From Prolixibacter sp. NT017 (GTDB lineage Bacteria > Bacteroidota > Bacteroidia > Bacteroidales > Prolixibacteraceae), in contig NZ_BLAV01000001.1 of the NCBI RefSeq assembly GCF_009617875.1, forward strand, positions 3,720,001 to 3,784,000: 64,000 nt of DNA. The letters run 5' to 3'. Below the pieces are notes generated by a model, which worked only from the letters and a program-made list of their open reading frames with translations, was not told the origin of the DNA and did not search any database. Positions within the stretch are counted from its first letter, which is position 1. Every line of letters starts with the position of its first letter. Both the position numbers and the translations under genes were made by a program. Shown here piece by piece: positions 8,299-18,447 of this stretch.

Positions 8299-8898
8299 TT
8301 AACCTTTAAAACGTCTATCAACCTCGTCCCAGTTGATAACTTTCCAAAAAGCTTCGATGTATTCGGGACGCTTGTTCTGATACTTCAGATAATAAGCGTG
8401 TTCCCATACATCTATACCTAAAATGGGAGTTCCTTTCACATCAGAAACATCCATGAGCGGATTGTCCTGATTCGGTGTGGATTCCACCTTTAGTTCGTTT
8501 CCATCCTTCAGTAGCCATGCCCAGCCCGAACCGAAACGTCCGGCTGCTGATTTTGAAAATACATCCTTGAATGCTTCGAGTGAACCGAAAGCAGCGTTAA
8601 TTGCTTCTGCCAATTCACCTTTAGGCTCTGAACTTCCACCCGGTTGCATTACATCCCAATACAGGTTGTGGTTGTAGAACCCACCTGCGTTGTTACGCAC
8701 AGCCGCCGGAAATTTTGATACTACCGATAAAACTTCTTCAATGGTTTTACCGTCCAATTCGGTACCTTCAATGGCGTTATTCAACTTACTGGTATACCCT
8801 GCATGGTGCTTCGTGTAGTGAATTTCCATGGTGCGGGCATCAATGTATGGCTCAAGAGCCGTATAATCGTATTTAAGTTCTGGTTGAATAAAACTCAT
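8299..8898 (-). CDS. sodA: Superoxide dismutase, manganese type
   Basis: This 199-residue Fe/Mn-family SOD starts at [20 protein letters not shown]; an upstream ATG would add 12 residues with no family counterpart. The ligands are in [23 protein letters not shown] and [12 protein letters not shown]. Unlike its neighbour it has Gly-Gly in [11 protein letters not shown] and Gln in [11 protein letters not shown], the pattern of MnSODs. It therefore probably works with manganese or is cambialistic. No signal peptide is present. It is transcribed alone, judging from the terminator before sodB. Confidence 0.92.
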   Translation of the reverse strand: MSFIQPELKYDYTALEPYIDARTMEIHYTKHHAGYTSKLNNAIEGTELDGKTIEEVLSVVSKFPAAVRNNAGGFYNHNLYWDVMQPGGSSEPKGELAEAINAAFGSLEAFKDVFSKSAAGRFGSGWAWLLKDGNELKVESTPNQDNPLMDVSDVKGTPILGIDVWEHAYYLKYQNKRPEYIEAFWKVINWDEVDRRFKG

Positions 8899-9048
8899 AT
8901 CACTTATGGTTTTTAGTAGTTCAATGTTTTTCAAAAGTAATCTTTATTTGGATTTGTTCCAAATTAAAATAAAAACTTTTTTGTCCTTTTTCTTCAAATT
9001 ATTTTTGAGGGCTGAATATGAACCATTAAGCATTAAAACCGCAACACC

Positions 9049-10350
9049 TTGAACCGTAAAATTCTTCACCTCGCCCTCCCCAACATTGTTAGCAACATCA
9101 CCGTTCCTCTGTTGGGACTGGTTGATATGACCCTGATGGGACACCTCGGATCGGCGGTTTATATCGGCGCCATCTCGCTTGGCGGCGTTATTTTCAACTT
9201 TTTGTACTGGATGTTTGCCTTCCTGAGAATGGGAACCAGCGGATTCACGGCTCAGGCAACCGGGCGGAAAGACTGGAAAGAGAGTGAACTGATCCTGGGA
9301 CGATCTTTTGCTCTGGCGTTGTTTTTCGGCGTTATGCTAATCATTCTTCAAGTCCCAATCGAATGGGTTAGCTTCCGTATCCTGGGAGGAAGCGAAGAAG
9401 TCAAGCAATTGGCCAGTCAGTATTTTTATATCCGAATCTGGGCTGCACCCGCTACCATTGGCCTCTATAGCCTGAACGGCTGGTTCATCGGGATGCAGAA
9501 TGCCAAAGTACCCATGACGGTAGCTATTATTATTAATGTAGCCAACATCATCTTCAGTGTCTTGTTTGTGTTTGCTTTCGGAATGAAGTCCGACGGAGTA
9601 GCCCTTGGAACCGTTCTTTCGCAATACATGGGCCTGTTTCTTTCGCTTTGGTTTGCCCGGAAAAAATTCGGTGCCCCGCTATCGCGCCTTTCGAAGAAGC
9701 AGGTTCTCGATATAAAAGCATTACGGATTTTCATGCTGGTGAACAGCGATATTTTCATCCGGACGCTTTGCATCATCGGTGTTTTCACCTTCTTCACCTC
9801 GAAATCGGCCGGAATGAACAACACGGTTCTGGCTGTCAATTCGCTGTTACTTCAGTTTTTCATGTTCTTCTCCTTTTTCATGGATGGATTTGCTTATGCC
9901 GGTGAAGCTCTGGCAGGGAAATACTTTGGAGCCGGAAGTAAAGCCAAACTCAAAAAGGTGACTCAGCTGCTGTTTCTTTGGGGTACTTCCTTGGCGATTG
10001 TGTTCTCTCTTATCTACCTCTTTGCCGGCAACCAGATTGTTGCCCTGTTGACCGACCAGGCTTCGCTCAGAGAAGCAGCCAGACCTTTTATCTGGTGGAC
10101 AGCATTGGTTCCCATCAGCGGATTTGCCGCCTTTATCTGGGACGGCATTTACATTGGGGCTACCGCTTCGAAAGGAATGCGCAATAGTATGTTGGCAGCA
10201 ACCTTTCTGCTGTTCGTTCCTGGCTTCCTGTTGTTCAAAGATTCCATGAGAAACGACGCCCTGTGGCTGGCGATGATTCTTTTTGTCTTTGGACGCGGGT
10301 TATTCCAAACCATCCTGGCAAAAAGGGCAATTTTCAACCGCATAACATAA
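9049..10350 (+). CDS. MATE-family efflux transporter (DinF-like)
   Basis: The 433-residue protein has about twelve hydrophobic segments in two halves. The first helix LHLALPNIVSNITVPLLGLV is followed by DMTLMGHLGSAVYIGAISLG, the standard MATE opening with the conserved Asp-Met. DSMRNDALW and similar loops occur at the C-terminus. MATE proteins export cationic drugs or metabolites using a Na+ or H+ gradient; the substrate cannot be told. Translation must begin at TTG at 9049, because an in-frame stop lies at 9034-9036 and no ATG precedes the first helix. It is divergent from sodA. Confidence 0.9.
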   Translation: MNRKILHLALPNIVSNITVPLLGLVDMTLMGHLGSAVYIGAISLGGVIFNFLYWMFAFLRMGTSGFTAQATGRKDWKESELILGRSFALALFFGVMLIILQVPIEWVSFRILGGSEEVKQLASQYFYIRIWAAPATIGLYSLNGWFIGMQNAKVPMTVAIIINVANIIFSVLFVFAFGMKSDGVALGTVLSQYMGLFLSLWFARKKFGAPLSRLSKKQVLDIKALRIFMLVNSDIFIRTLCIIGVFTFFTSKSAGMNNTVLAVNSLLLQFFMFFSFFMDGFAYAGEALAGKYFGAGSKAKLKKVTQLLFLWGTSLAIVFSLIYLFAGNQIVALLTDQASLREAARPFIWWTALVPISGFAAFIWDGIYIGATASKGMRNSMLAATFLLFVPGFLLFKDSMRNDALWLAMILFVFGRGLFQTILAKRAIFNRIT

Positions 10351-10378
10351 AAAAGCCCGCCAACCGGCGAGCTTTTGT
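10351..10378 (+). terminator. Terminator after the MATE gene
   Basis: The arms AAAAGCCCGCC and GGCGAGCTTTT, with one mismatch, and a short loop, between convergent genes. Confidence 0.78.
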
Positions 10379-10399
10379 TTTATCTGCAATTTCTGATTT

Positions 10400-12067
10400 T
10401 CAATAATTGAAACTACTTCCTCCCAGAAATTCGCGCAATACCGAAGTAGGTGGTATTTCCTGCGATGAGATTGGATAAAAGTAGGAAATGAATACCAGCA
10501 ACCGAACGGCTTCGGCATATTCTGGTGCGTTCTCTGGTACAAGCTCGAGCAGATGTTCTGCATACCGTTTCAAAACACCCAATTCATAAATCAGGGCCGA
10601 ATTAAACATCACATCGGCATTTTCCTGGTAAGGAAAAATATGTGTATCCTCTCCCCTTCGAACACTCGGCCAGCGTTGAATAGTCGTCCGGGCATCGTAG
10701 CCGCGGTATTTACTGTCGCGAATAATGCGCCTCAACAACCGGTTGTCCGTCGTGGGAATATAGGTGTGCTCATCAATCGATATCTGGGTCAGCGCCGAGA
10801 TGAAAATTTTAAAGGTTCGCCCGCTGTCGATTCCGGGAACCAGCCCCGGATTCAAGCCATGGATGCCTTCGATGATGAGAATGCTGTTCTCCTCCAGTTT
10901 CAGCATCTCCCCTTTGAATACCCGCTCCCCGCTATGGAAATCGAACACCGGACGTTCAACGGTTTCGCCGTTCATCAATTTGGTTAGAAACTCATTGAAA
11001 TACGCAATATCGATGGCTTCCAACGCTTCGAAATCATAATCGCCTGACTCGTCTCTGGGAGTGTGTTCCCTGTCCACAAAGAAGTCATCCAGGGAGATAG
11101 AAATCGGGCGCATTCCAACAACAGCCAGTTGAATTCCTAAGCGCTTGCTGAAGGTTGTCTTACCCGAACTCGACGGCCCGGCAATCAGTACCAGATTCAC
11201 CTTATTGCGGCGGGCATAAATCTGGTTCGCAATCTCTACAATTTTCTTTTCATGAAGCGCCTCCGATATCTTGATGATTTCGCCGGCTCGTTTTTGCCGA
11301 ACTTTCTCATTCAAACCGGCAATATCTTCTATCCTAAGAATTCCGGCCCACTCCTTGTGCTCGCGAAATATTTCGAAAAGTTTTTCCTGGCGGATTACCG
11401 GTTCCAACTCACCCGGGGAATCCGGATTGGGAACCCGCAACAAAAGTCCTTCATAATATTTCTCTAACCCAAAATGCTTCAAATAACCTGTAGAAGGCAA
11501 TACGTGACCATAGAAAAAGTCACGCCTTTCGGCCAGGCACAAAAGTGGCGCATAGATACGGCCGTACTCTTTGAAGAGTTCCGCTTTGCGGTGCAAACCT
11601 TCTTGCTCAAAGATTTTGACAGCCTCTTCGGTCAGTACCCTTTTTCGGGATATCGGTAAATCTTTGTCGATCAACTCATGCATTTCCTCCCGAAGTGTCC
11701 ACACATCCTGGTCGGTCAGCGGCCTTCCTAAATTCTCTATTTCACAGTAATAGCCTTTCGAAATAGCGTGGTCGATTTTCAATTGCGCCTCAGGCCAGAT
11801 ATTCCGCATTGCCACGTACAAAACAAACGATAGCGACCGAAGATACATTCGCTGCCCATCAGTGTTGCTGTAATCGAAGAATTCTATCTTCTTCGGCTTG
11901 ACCAACTCAAAATCGAGTGGTTTTACACGGTGGTTCACGTAAGCTCCCAAAATAGGAGACGGTAATGAGACTTCCATACTACCGGCTATTTCGCCGAGTG
12001 TGGTTCCCAGTGGGAAGTTGCATAGCTTTCCACTGTTTTCGCATTGCAATTCAATATCTCTTACCAT
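10400..12067 (-). CDS. Nucleoside kinase with threonyl-tRNA-synthetase-like N-terminal domains
   Basis: The protein has 555 residues. Residues 1-65 resemble a TGS domain, and residues 75-240 the second additional domain of threonyl/alanyl-tRNA synthetases (DHAISKGYYCEIE, with FFYGHVLPSTG). Residues 280-500 are a uridine-kinase-like P-loop domain: Walker A IAGPSSSGKTTFSKRLG, ISLDDFFVDREHTP, DFEALEAID, and IIEGIHGLNP. This three-part architecture is established for uridine kinase-like proteins of Bacteroidota and Thermotogae. It probably phosphorylates a nucleoside; substrate preference is unknown. The gene follows uvrA by 103 bases on the same strand. Confidence 0.88.
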   Translation of the reverse strand: MVRDIELQCENSGKLCNFPLGTTLGEIAGSMEVSLPSPILGAYVNHRVKPLDFELVKPKKIEFFDYSNTDGQRMYLRSLSFVLYVAMRNIWPEAQLKIDHAISKGYYCEIENLGRPLTDQDVWTLREEMHELIDKDLPISRKRVLTEEAVKIFEQEGLHRKAELFKEYGRIYAPLLCLAERRDFFYGHVLPSTGYLKHFGLEKYYEGLLLRVPNPDSPGELEPVIRQEKLFEIFREHKEWAGILRIEDIAGLNEKVRQKRAGEIIKISEALHEKKIVEIANQIYARRNKVNLVLIAGPSSSGKTTFSKRLGIQLAVVGMRPISISLDDFFVDREHTPRDESGDYDFEALEAIDIAYFNEFLTKLMNGETVERPVFDFHSGERVFKGEMLKLEENSILIIEGIHGLNPGLVPGIDSGRTFKIFISALTQISIDEHTYIPTTDNRLLRRIIRDSKYRGYDARTTIQRWPSVRRGEDTHIFPYQENADVMFNSALIYELGVLKRYAEHLLELVPENAPEYAEAVRLLVFISYFYPISSQEIPPTSVLREFLGGSSFNY

Positions 12068-12170
12068 AAAAAAGGCTGTTTTCTAATGAATGGGTGCATC
12101 AAGTTAACGCATTTTGTTCAATTGCATTCAAAATGTTCCATGCACTTTTTGGAGGTCATCCTGCCTGTGC

Positions 12171-14999
12171 TTATTTTCTTTTCAGCTCTTCCTTCAGGAA
12201 ACGAGCGGTGTAAGAATTCTTGTGTTTAACGACTTGCTCCGGTGTCCCGGCACAAACGACTTTTCCACCAGTTCGTCCGCCTTCCGGCCCAATATCAATG
12301 ATATGATCGGCCACCTTAATTACATCCATGTTGTGCTCGATAACGATCACCGTATTTCCCCGGTCGACCAGCTTGTTTAAGACATCGAGCAATACCCTGA
12401 TATCTTCAAAATGAAGACCGGTAGTGGGCTCATCCAGGATATAAATTGTTTTGCCGGTATCGCGTTTGCTGAGCTCTGATGCCAGTTTCACCCGCTGCGA
12501 TTCACCTCCCGATAAAGTCGTTGATGACTGCCCCAACGTAATGTAACCAAGGCCGACTTCCTGAAGACTTTTCAACTTGATTAAAATCGACGGGATATTC
12601 TCGAAGAATTCAACACCCTGATTGATGGTCATATCCAGCACATCGCTGATAGATTTTCCCTTGTGCCGCACTTCCAGCGTTTCGCGATTGTAGCGCCGCC
12701 CGTTACATTTATCACAATGCACGTACACATCCGGCAGGAAATTCATCTCGATAACCTTCATACCAGCTCCCTGGCACTCTTCGCAGCGCCCGCCTTTCAC
12801 GTTAAACGAGAAACGGCCGGGTTTATAGCCACGAACTTTCGATTCCGGCAACATCGCAAAGAGATTACGGATATCGGAAAATACGCCGGTGTAGGTTGCC
12901 GGATTGGAACGTGGCGTCCGTCCCAGCGGTGACTGGTCGACCTGGACTACTTTATCGATATGTTCAAGACCTTCAATTTTTTCGTAAGGAAGCGGATCTT
13001 TCACCGATTTATAGAAATGCTGACTCAGAATCGGCTGCAGAGTTTCGTTAATGAGCGTTGATTTTCCACTTCCGGAAACGCCTGTAACGCAGATGAATTT
13101 TCCTAACGGGAATTCGACATCAACCTTTTTCAGGTTGTTACCGCTCGCTCCTTTGATGCGAAGCACCTCACCGTTTCCTTCTCTCCTCTTTTCCGGGATG
13201 GCGATCTTTTTCACTCCGGTCAGGTAAGCTGATGTCAGCGTATCCAGCTTTAACAGCTCTTTCGGATTTCCGGCAGCAACGACTTCACCACCATGCCGAC
13301 CGGCAAACGGGCCCATGTCTACCAGGTAATCAGACTCCATAATCATGTCGCGGTCGTGCTCTACCACGACCACCGAATTTCCGGTATCCCGAAGTTGCTG
13401 CAATGAATTAATAAGACGCAGGTTATCGCGATGGTGCAAGCCGATGCTCGGCTCATCGAGGATATACAGTACATTCACCAGCTGTGAACCAATTTGCGTA
13501 GCCAACCGGATGCGCTGCGATTCTCCACCGGAAAGACTCCGCGCCGAACGATCGAGCGAAAGGTATTCCAACCCAACGTCCAAGAGGAATCGTAAGCGAT
13601 CCCGAATTTCTTTCAATACTTCCGAGCCAATCAGTCGCTGTCGTTCGGTTAACCGCGACTCGATATTTTCGAGGAACATCGAGAGTTCGCCAATGTCCAT
13701 CTTCGATAGTTCGGCAATATTTTTTTCGTCAATCTTGAAGTGGAGCGCTTCTTTATTCAACCGTTGTCCGTTACAAACCGGACAAACATTGGTTTTATGG
13801 AACTGGTCCGCCCACTTTTGCGCCTTTTTCGACGGATTGTCGCTTTTCTGATTGACGATATATTTCACCACTCCTTCGTAGCTCATCATGTAATTGACGG
13901 AGCTTCCCAACGGCGTATTTTTTAACTGAATCCGTTCACTTGTGCCAAAAAGAATGGCATCGATAGCTTCTTCCGGGTACTTACTCAAGGGAGTTTTTAA
14001 CGTCACTCCGTATTTCTCAGCCAACGCTTCGATTTGCCAAAATATCAGCGAGTTTTTATAGGAGCCCAACGGAGCAATTCCGCCTTTGGCAATACTTATT
14101 GACGGATCGGGAATAATCTTGTCAATATCGATTTCGGTCACTTCTCCCAGTCCGTTGCACTTCGGACAAGCTCCCTGCGGCGAGTTAAATGAGAAGCTGT
14201 GCGGCGCCGGTTCGTTGTACGAAATTCCGGTCGTCGGACACATCAGGTGACGGGAATAATACTTGGCTTCATCACTTCCTTTTTCCTGAATCATGATGAT
14301 TCCGCTTCCGTGTTTCATGGCTGTTTCCACCGAATCGCGCAAGCGCTTTCTGTCAGCCGAATCCACCACCAGCTTGTCGATGACAATTTCAATGTGGTGA
14401 TTCTTGTAACGATCGACTTTCAGACCATGCGTCATTTCGCGCACCTCACCATCGACTCGGGCGTACAGAAATCCCTTGCGGCGAATTTGCTCGAACAATT
14501 CACGGTAGTGCCCCTTACGCCCTTTTACTACCGGAGCCAGAATAATGGTTGGTTTGCCGTCGAAACGCTCCAGAATCAAATTGATGATCTGCTCGTCGGT
14601 GTACTTCACCATTTTCTCGCCGGTGTTGTAGGAATAAGCGATACCGGCACGGGCATACAGCAACCGGAGAAAGTCATAAATTTCAGTGACCGTTCCTACT
14701 GTAGACCGCGGATTTTTATTCGTTGTTTTCTGTTCGATGGAAATCACCGGGCTTAAGCCACTGATTTCGTCCACATCGGGGCGTTCCATGTTGCCCAGAA
14801 ATGAACGGGCATACGCCGAGAAAGTCTCGATGTAGCGTCGTTGTCCTTCTGCGTAAATGGTATCGAATGCCAGTGACGATTTTCCACTTCCCGATAGGCC
14901 GGAAATCACCGTCAGTTTGTTGCGTGGTATCTCAACATCAATGTTGCGGAGGTTGTGCACACGTGCGCCTCTCACAACAATTTTATCTTCTTTGTTCAT
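12171..14999 (-). CDS. uvrA: Excinuclease ABC subunit UvrA
   Basis: The 942 residues form two ABC ATPase modules. Walker A motifs are [14 protein letters not shown] near residue 33 and [14 protein letters not shown] near residue 640. Signature motifs [12 protein letters not shown] and [12 protein letters not shown] are each followed by Walker [14 protein letters not shown] or [13 protein letters not shown]. Zinc-binding cysteine sets appear as CPTTG-CPKCNG, CPVCNG, and [16 protein letters not shown]. UvrA recognises damaged DNA and loads UvrB in nucleotide excision repair. It starts nine bases after the lytic transglycosylase stop, so the two are likely co-transcribed. Confidence 0.97.
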   Translation of the reverse strand: MNKEDKIVVRGARVHNLRNIDVEIPRNKLTVISGLSGSGKSSLAFDTIYAEGQRRYIETFSAYARSFLGNMERPDVDEISGLSPVISIEQKTTNKNPRSTVGTVTEIYDFLRLLYARAGIAYSYNTGEKMVKYTDEQIINLILERFDGKPTIILAPVVKGRKGHYRELFEQIRRKGFLYARVDGEVREMTHGLKVDRYKNHHIEIVIDKLVVDSADRKRLRDSVETAMKHGSGIIMIQEKGSDEAKYYSRHLMCPTTGISYNEPAPHSFSFNSPQGACPKCNGLGEVTEIDIDKIIPDPSISIAKGGIAPLGSYKNSLIFWQIEALAEKYGVTLKTPLSKYPEEAIDAILFGTSERIQLKNTPLGSSVNYMMSYEGVVKYIVNQKSDNPSKKAQKWADQFHKTNVCPVCNGQRLNKEALHFKIDEKNIAELSKMDIGELSMFLENIESRLTERQRLIGSEVLKEIRDRLRFLLDVGLEYLSLDRSARSLSGGESQRIRLATQIGSQLVNVLYILDEPSIGLHHRDNLRLINSLQQLRDTGNSVVVVEHDRDMIMESDYLVDMGPFAGRHGGEVVAAGNPKELLKLDTLTSAYLTGVKKIAIPEKRREGNGEVLRIKGASGNNLKKVDVEFPLGKFICVTGVSGSGKSTLINETLQPILSQHFYKSVKDPLPYEKIEGLEHIDKVVQVDQSPLGRTPRSNPATYTGVFSDIRNLFAMLPESKVRGYKPGRFSFNVKGGRCEECQGAGMKVIEMNFLPDVYVHCDKCNGRRYNRETLEVRHKGKSISDVLDMTINQGVEFFENIPSILIKLKSLQEVGLGYITLGQSSTTLSGGESQRVKLASELSKRDTGKTIYILDEPTTGLHFEDIRVLLDVLNKLVDRGNTVIVIEHNMDVIKVADHIIDIGPEGGRTGGKVVCAGTPEQVVKHKNSYTARFLKEELKRK

Positions 15000-15008
15000 T
15001 CAATCTAC

Positions 15009-16034
15009 TTATTCGTCCTGGTCGGAAATAGAATCCTGCTCTGCCTTATTCACTTCCTTGTCCCAATGAAAAGTGCGGTAACCTTCTTCAGGTAACCTGA
15101 TGACGTAAGTCTTTCCTGACGGATTGGACAAAGTTGTTTCCCTCAACCAGGGATTGAAATATTTCAATATTTTATAATTCACACCATGCTCCCGGGCAAA
15201 ATCGGCAAAATCATCTACCGGCCCGTCGATTGTTATGTTATAGGTCGGAATGATCGGATAGATTTCGTCCTTCGGGACTTTAAATCCATAGTTCTCCGGA
15301 TCGCTCAGAATCAATTTCAACGCCAGTATGCGATAAACATACCGCCCGGTTTCTTCACCTAATAACAAATCGTAATAATTGTGGTTCTTCTGACGAACAA
15401 TTTGCCGCGCCACACCGGTACGGCCAGCATTGTAAGCCGCTGCCACCATGGTCCAACTACCATATTTCTCGTAATTGTGCTTCAGGTATTTGCAAGCGGC
15501 CTGCGTGGCTTTCACCAGATTGTACCGTTCGTCCACCTCATTATTCACCTCCAAACCATAATCGCGGGCGGTCGGTTTCATAAACTGCCAAATGCCCACA
15601 GCACCCGCCGGACTCACTGCCCGGTCGAAAAAACTGCTTTCGGCCAAAGCCAGATATTTAAAGTCATCGGGAACGCCCTGTTCCTTCAGAATGGGCTCAA
15701 TCACGTGAAAATAGCGTGGTGCCTTCTTGATAAAAAGTAATGTTTGAGAATGAAAATAGGTATTCACCAACATCTCCCGATCGAGTGCTTCCTTCACATC
15801 AAAATCCTGTAAAGGAACCGGTTCGCCGGCAAAGTTAAGCGTATCGGGTAACTCAGGCGGACTGAAATAAACCTTTCCTGTATTGTCATTCAATGAATAT
15901 GGCGATTTGGTATTGTCATCACTGGTACTGTTGAAAAACAATCCTCCGATGATAACTCCAATGGCAATTACCGATAAAAAAATGGAAATGCTGTTCAGAC
16001 TCCCCCTCTCGCGTGATAAATTCCTCTCCTTCAA
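15009..16034 (-). CDS. Membrane-anchored lytic transglycosylase (Slt/MltD-like)
   Basis: The protein has 341 residues: an N-terminal membrane anchor ([19 protein letters not shown]), a linker, then a lysozyme-like SLT domain at about 105-230. The catalytic Glu is in [35 protein letters not shown] and [12 protein letters not shown] are the family motifs. A C-terminal 80-residue module with TYNITIDG resembles the tail of MltD, but I see no LysM repeat. It cleaves peptidoglycan glycan strands to 1,6-anhydro products in the periplasm. Initiation must be at TTG (16032-16034): an in-frame stop lies at 16047 and no ATG precedes the anchor. Confidence 0.88.
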   Translation of the reverse strand: MKERNLSRERGSLNSISIFLSVIAIGVIIGGLFFNSTSDDNTKSPYSLNDNTGKVYFSPPELPDTLNFAGEPVPLQDFDVKEALDREMLVNTYFHSQTLLFIKKAPRYFHVIEPILKEQGVPDDFKYLALAESSFFDRAVSPAGAVGIWQFMKPTARDYGLEVNNEVDERYNLVKATQAACKYLKHNYEKYGSWTMVAAAYNAGRTGVARQIVRQKNHNYYDLLLGEETGRYVYRILALKLILSDPENYGFKVPKDEIYPIIPTYNITIDGPVDDFADFAREHGVNYKILKYFNPWLRETTLSNPSGKTYVIRLPEEGYRTFHWDKEVNKAEQDSISDQDE

Positions 16035-16111
16035 TTTTCCAGGGTTTTAAATTCGAGTTTCAAAGATAACCTTTTTGAAAACCGATTCAAACCCCAAAAG
16101 CAGGCAGAATT

Positions 16112-17590
16112 TTAATTAAACGCATAGGTCAATCCCGTGTAAATACCCAACTGGTACGGACGGTAATTGATTTCACTGCTGGTACTAATGGAATTGAGAT
16201 AATATTTTATCCTTGGTTCCAGTGTCACGGTCACCCGCTTACTCAACTCATATCCCAACCCGAGGCCAACGGTTCCGGCATAAACCAGATCGCGCAGTTG
16301 ACTGGTTTCACCGCTTTGCGTCTTCACTCCGCTTTCGTAAAGAGAAGCTTTGTTGCCGACCAAAATGTTGGTGCTCATTCCTCCGGTTAAATCGACATTC
16401 ACTTTGCGGTCGATGAGATGGTAGGCTACCAAAACCGGAACCTCGATATACTCCAGGTTCTGCTTCAAATCGGCATTGCTGGCATAGGCAGTAGTACTAG
16501 TGCTCATACCATTAGACGAACTCACAGCTAAATATGCTCCGTCCTTTATTGACGACGGCGGTTTCCGGAAGTTAACCATCCCAACTTCGGTATTAGCTGC
16601 ATAGGCTGTCGAGTTGGAATTAACTCCGTAGTCAGTTCTGACGTTCGCAAATTCCGGATTATTGTCGCCAAAAACGGGAACCCGGCTGGTGTTATGCCTG
16701 ATCTTTGAGTACACGATACCCGATCTGACTGATAACCGCTTGTTGAGTTTATAACCAAACATCACTCCGCCTGAAAATGTGGGTTCTGTGGAAGTAGAGG
16801 ACTGAGAGACACTTGAAAACGCATTGGCTGCTGCATACAAATCGCCATGACCTCCTGATGACGACTGTCCTGAAAAAAGAGGAGATGCTTCTGCTGCCAA
16901 TCTCCATCGATTGATCGGTTTATTCTCTTTTTCGTCCTGGTACTTCTGAATGTTGTCAGCAATGATGCTCTGATCATTCAACTTCTGCTTTAAAACTGCC
17001 AGTTGCGAATCGTTATCATTGTCCAGCCCCAAATGCTTTGACAGGAATTGAATCCAGCTTTCATTTCGACCTGACAATGCGGAGTTACTACCAGAAGGAA
17101 CAGACGGTATGCGGGCGTTGATTTCCGACATGGTCTCATCCTGCTTTCTTTCGGCCATAGCCAAAACAGCCGCTTCGTTTATCTGTACAGTATGATTGCT
17201 TCCGTTACCGGGACCTCCGATCATTTTCACCGGCATCACAGAAGCCGAAAGTGTAGACATTTTGACCGGTACTACCGTTTGGGTTGTACCAGTTGTAGTT
17301 TTTTCACCGGCAACGTTGGTCGGTTGGGGCGTAACCGTTTTTTGCGGCACTACAGCCACTTCGTTTGCCGCTTGCTCCTGGTGTGGTTGGGTTACAACCC
17401 ATCCGGCGATAAACGCCAAAACCACCGCAGCTGCAATCGACAATCCCTTTATCAAAGCCAGCCTATACGCTTTCTTCCGCTTGTCCAGCGAATCTTCGAT
17501 ATTTTTCCAGACATACATAGGAGGAGTTTCTTCAAATCCCTCCAGCCTGTCCCGGAAAAGCTGGTCAATATCGTGTTTTTCAGCTAACAT
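16112..17590 (-). CDS. Inner-membrane-anchored outer-membrane beta-barrel protein, candidate anti-sigma factor
   Basis: The 492 residues have an unusual order. About 42 cytoplasmic residues (IDQLFRDRLEGFEETPP, then YVWKNIEDSLDKRKK) precede a transmembrane helix at 46-66 (KGLSIAAAVVLAFIAGWVV). A long Thr/Val/Gln-rich periplasmic linker follows to about 230, then a C-terminal barrel with alternating strands (GGVMFGYKLNKRLSVRSGIV, LEYIEVPVLVAYHLIDRKV, LGLGYELSKRVTVTLEPRIK) ending in the aromatic strand TGLTYAFN. The start overlaps the stop of the ECF sigma gene by seven bases. Such proteins in Bacteroides have been reported as dual membrane-spanning anti-sigma factors (Dma); assignment here rests on topology and context. 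Confidence 0.78.
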   Translation of the reverse strand: MLAEKHDIDQLFRDRLEGFEETPPMYVWKNIEDSLDKRKKAYRLALIKGLSIAAAVVLAFIAGWVVTQPHQEQAANEVAVVPQKTVTPQPTNVAGEKTTTGTTQTVVPVKMSTLSASVMPVKMIGGPGNGSNHTVQINEAAVLAMAERKQDETMSEINARIPSVPSGSNSALSGRNESWIQFLSKHLGLDNDNDSQLAVLKQKLNDQSIIADNIQKYQDEKENKPINRWRLAAEASPLFSGQSSSGGHGDLYAAANAFSSVSQSSTSTEPTFSGGVMFGYKLNKRLSVRSGIVYSKIRHNTSRVPVFGDNNPEFANVRTDYGVNSNSTAYAANTEVGMVNFRKPPSSIKDGAYLAVSSSNGMSTSTTAYASNADLKQNLEYIEVPVLVAYHLIDRKVNVDLTGGMSTNILVGNKASLYESGVKTQSGETSQLRDLVYAGTVGLGLGYELSKRVTVTLEPRIKYYLNSISTSSEINYRPYQLGIYTGLTYAFN

Positions 17591-18147
17591 ATTGTATTGT
17601 TGACTTTGCTCCTTTCAACACCAAATTTTTCATATACTTTCTTCTGTAATATCACCCGTGCCCTCGACAGGTTCGACTTGGAAGTTCCTTCTGAAATCCC
17701 CATCATTTCCCCGATTTCCTTGTGAGAAAATCCTTCAATCGCATACAGGTTGAACACCATACGATAACGGGCCGGCAGTTCCTGCACCAGCTTGAGCAAT
17801 TCATTGGCATTAATCTGCGCCAACAAATCTTCACTCAGTTGTTTCCCCTCATATAAGGTAATATCCTCTACCGGATACAGATTATTTTGCTTGCGGAATT
17901 TTTCAAGTGACGTGTTTACCATGATTCGTCTCATCCACCCCTCAAACGAACCTTTAAACTGAAACTGGTCAATCTTGGTAAAGACCCGGATAAACCCCTC
18001 CTGAAGATTATCCTCCGCTTCGGTGGCATCTTTGGAATACCGCAGACAGACCCCGTACATCTTGCCTGCGAAGCGTTGATATAACAGGGACTGCGACTTT
18101 CGGTCGCCAGCGGAGCATTTTTTTATGATATCATCCAGGTCGGTCAC
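17584..18147 (-). CDS. ECF-type RNA polymerase sigma factor
   Basis: The protein has 187 residues. Region 2 runs from about 20 to 85 (SLLYQRFAGKMYGVCLRYSK, EAEDNLQEGFIRVFTKIDQF, FEGWMRRIMVNTSLEKFRK), and region 4 from about 130 to 180 (LPARYRMVFNLYAIEGFSHK, EIGEMMGISEGTSKSNLSRA). No region 3 is present, as expected for the ECF group. The start codon is GTG. Overlap with the membrane-bridging barrel gene indicates translational coupling and a sigma/anti-sigma pair responding to envelope state (inference). The pair is separated from the divergent serpin gene by 300 bases. Confidence 0.92.
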   Translation of the reverse strand: MTDLDDIIKKCSAGDRKSQSLLYQRFAGKMYGVCLRYSKDATEAEDNLQEGFIRVFTKIDQFQFKGSFEGWMRRIMVNTSLEKFRKQNNLYPVEDITLYEGKQLSEDLLAQINANELLKLVQELPARYRMVFNLYAIEGFSHKEIGEMMGISEGTSKSNLSRARVILQKKVYEKFGVERSKVNNTIC

Positions 18148-18447
18148 GCAGTATACTTTAGTTCGAATTCTCGATCAAAAATCAGGCCCGAATCAAATTA
18201 AACTGCAACCTAAATAAATTCCACCAATATAAGAACGCAATGCACGAGCTATTTCTGTTAAAAAATGTTGATAAACTCTCTGTATTTGGGGATGAATATT
18301 CATTCTCATTTCATTTAGATTAACCGGTATTTTTCTAAACTCAATGATTAGACGCGAAGCCCGTCGCAAATGGTTGCGTCACTAGTCAGAATTTTATCTA
18401 CGCAACCAATTATGCTTTCCTCCCATCTAATTCCAAAATGCCAGGCC
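18148..18447. other. Intergenic region between sigma-factor operon and serpin
   Basis: This divergent spacer carries no ORF I can support. It holds an inverted repeat: TGGTTGCGT at 18371-18379 and ACGCAACCA at 18400-18408, separated by 20 bases, 40-77 bases before the serpin ATG. A smaller CGCAA/TTGCG hairpin (18365-18378) overlaps its left arm. Either could be an operator or an mRNA leader structure. I found no convincing TAnnTTTG box on either strand. Confidence 0.45.
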
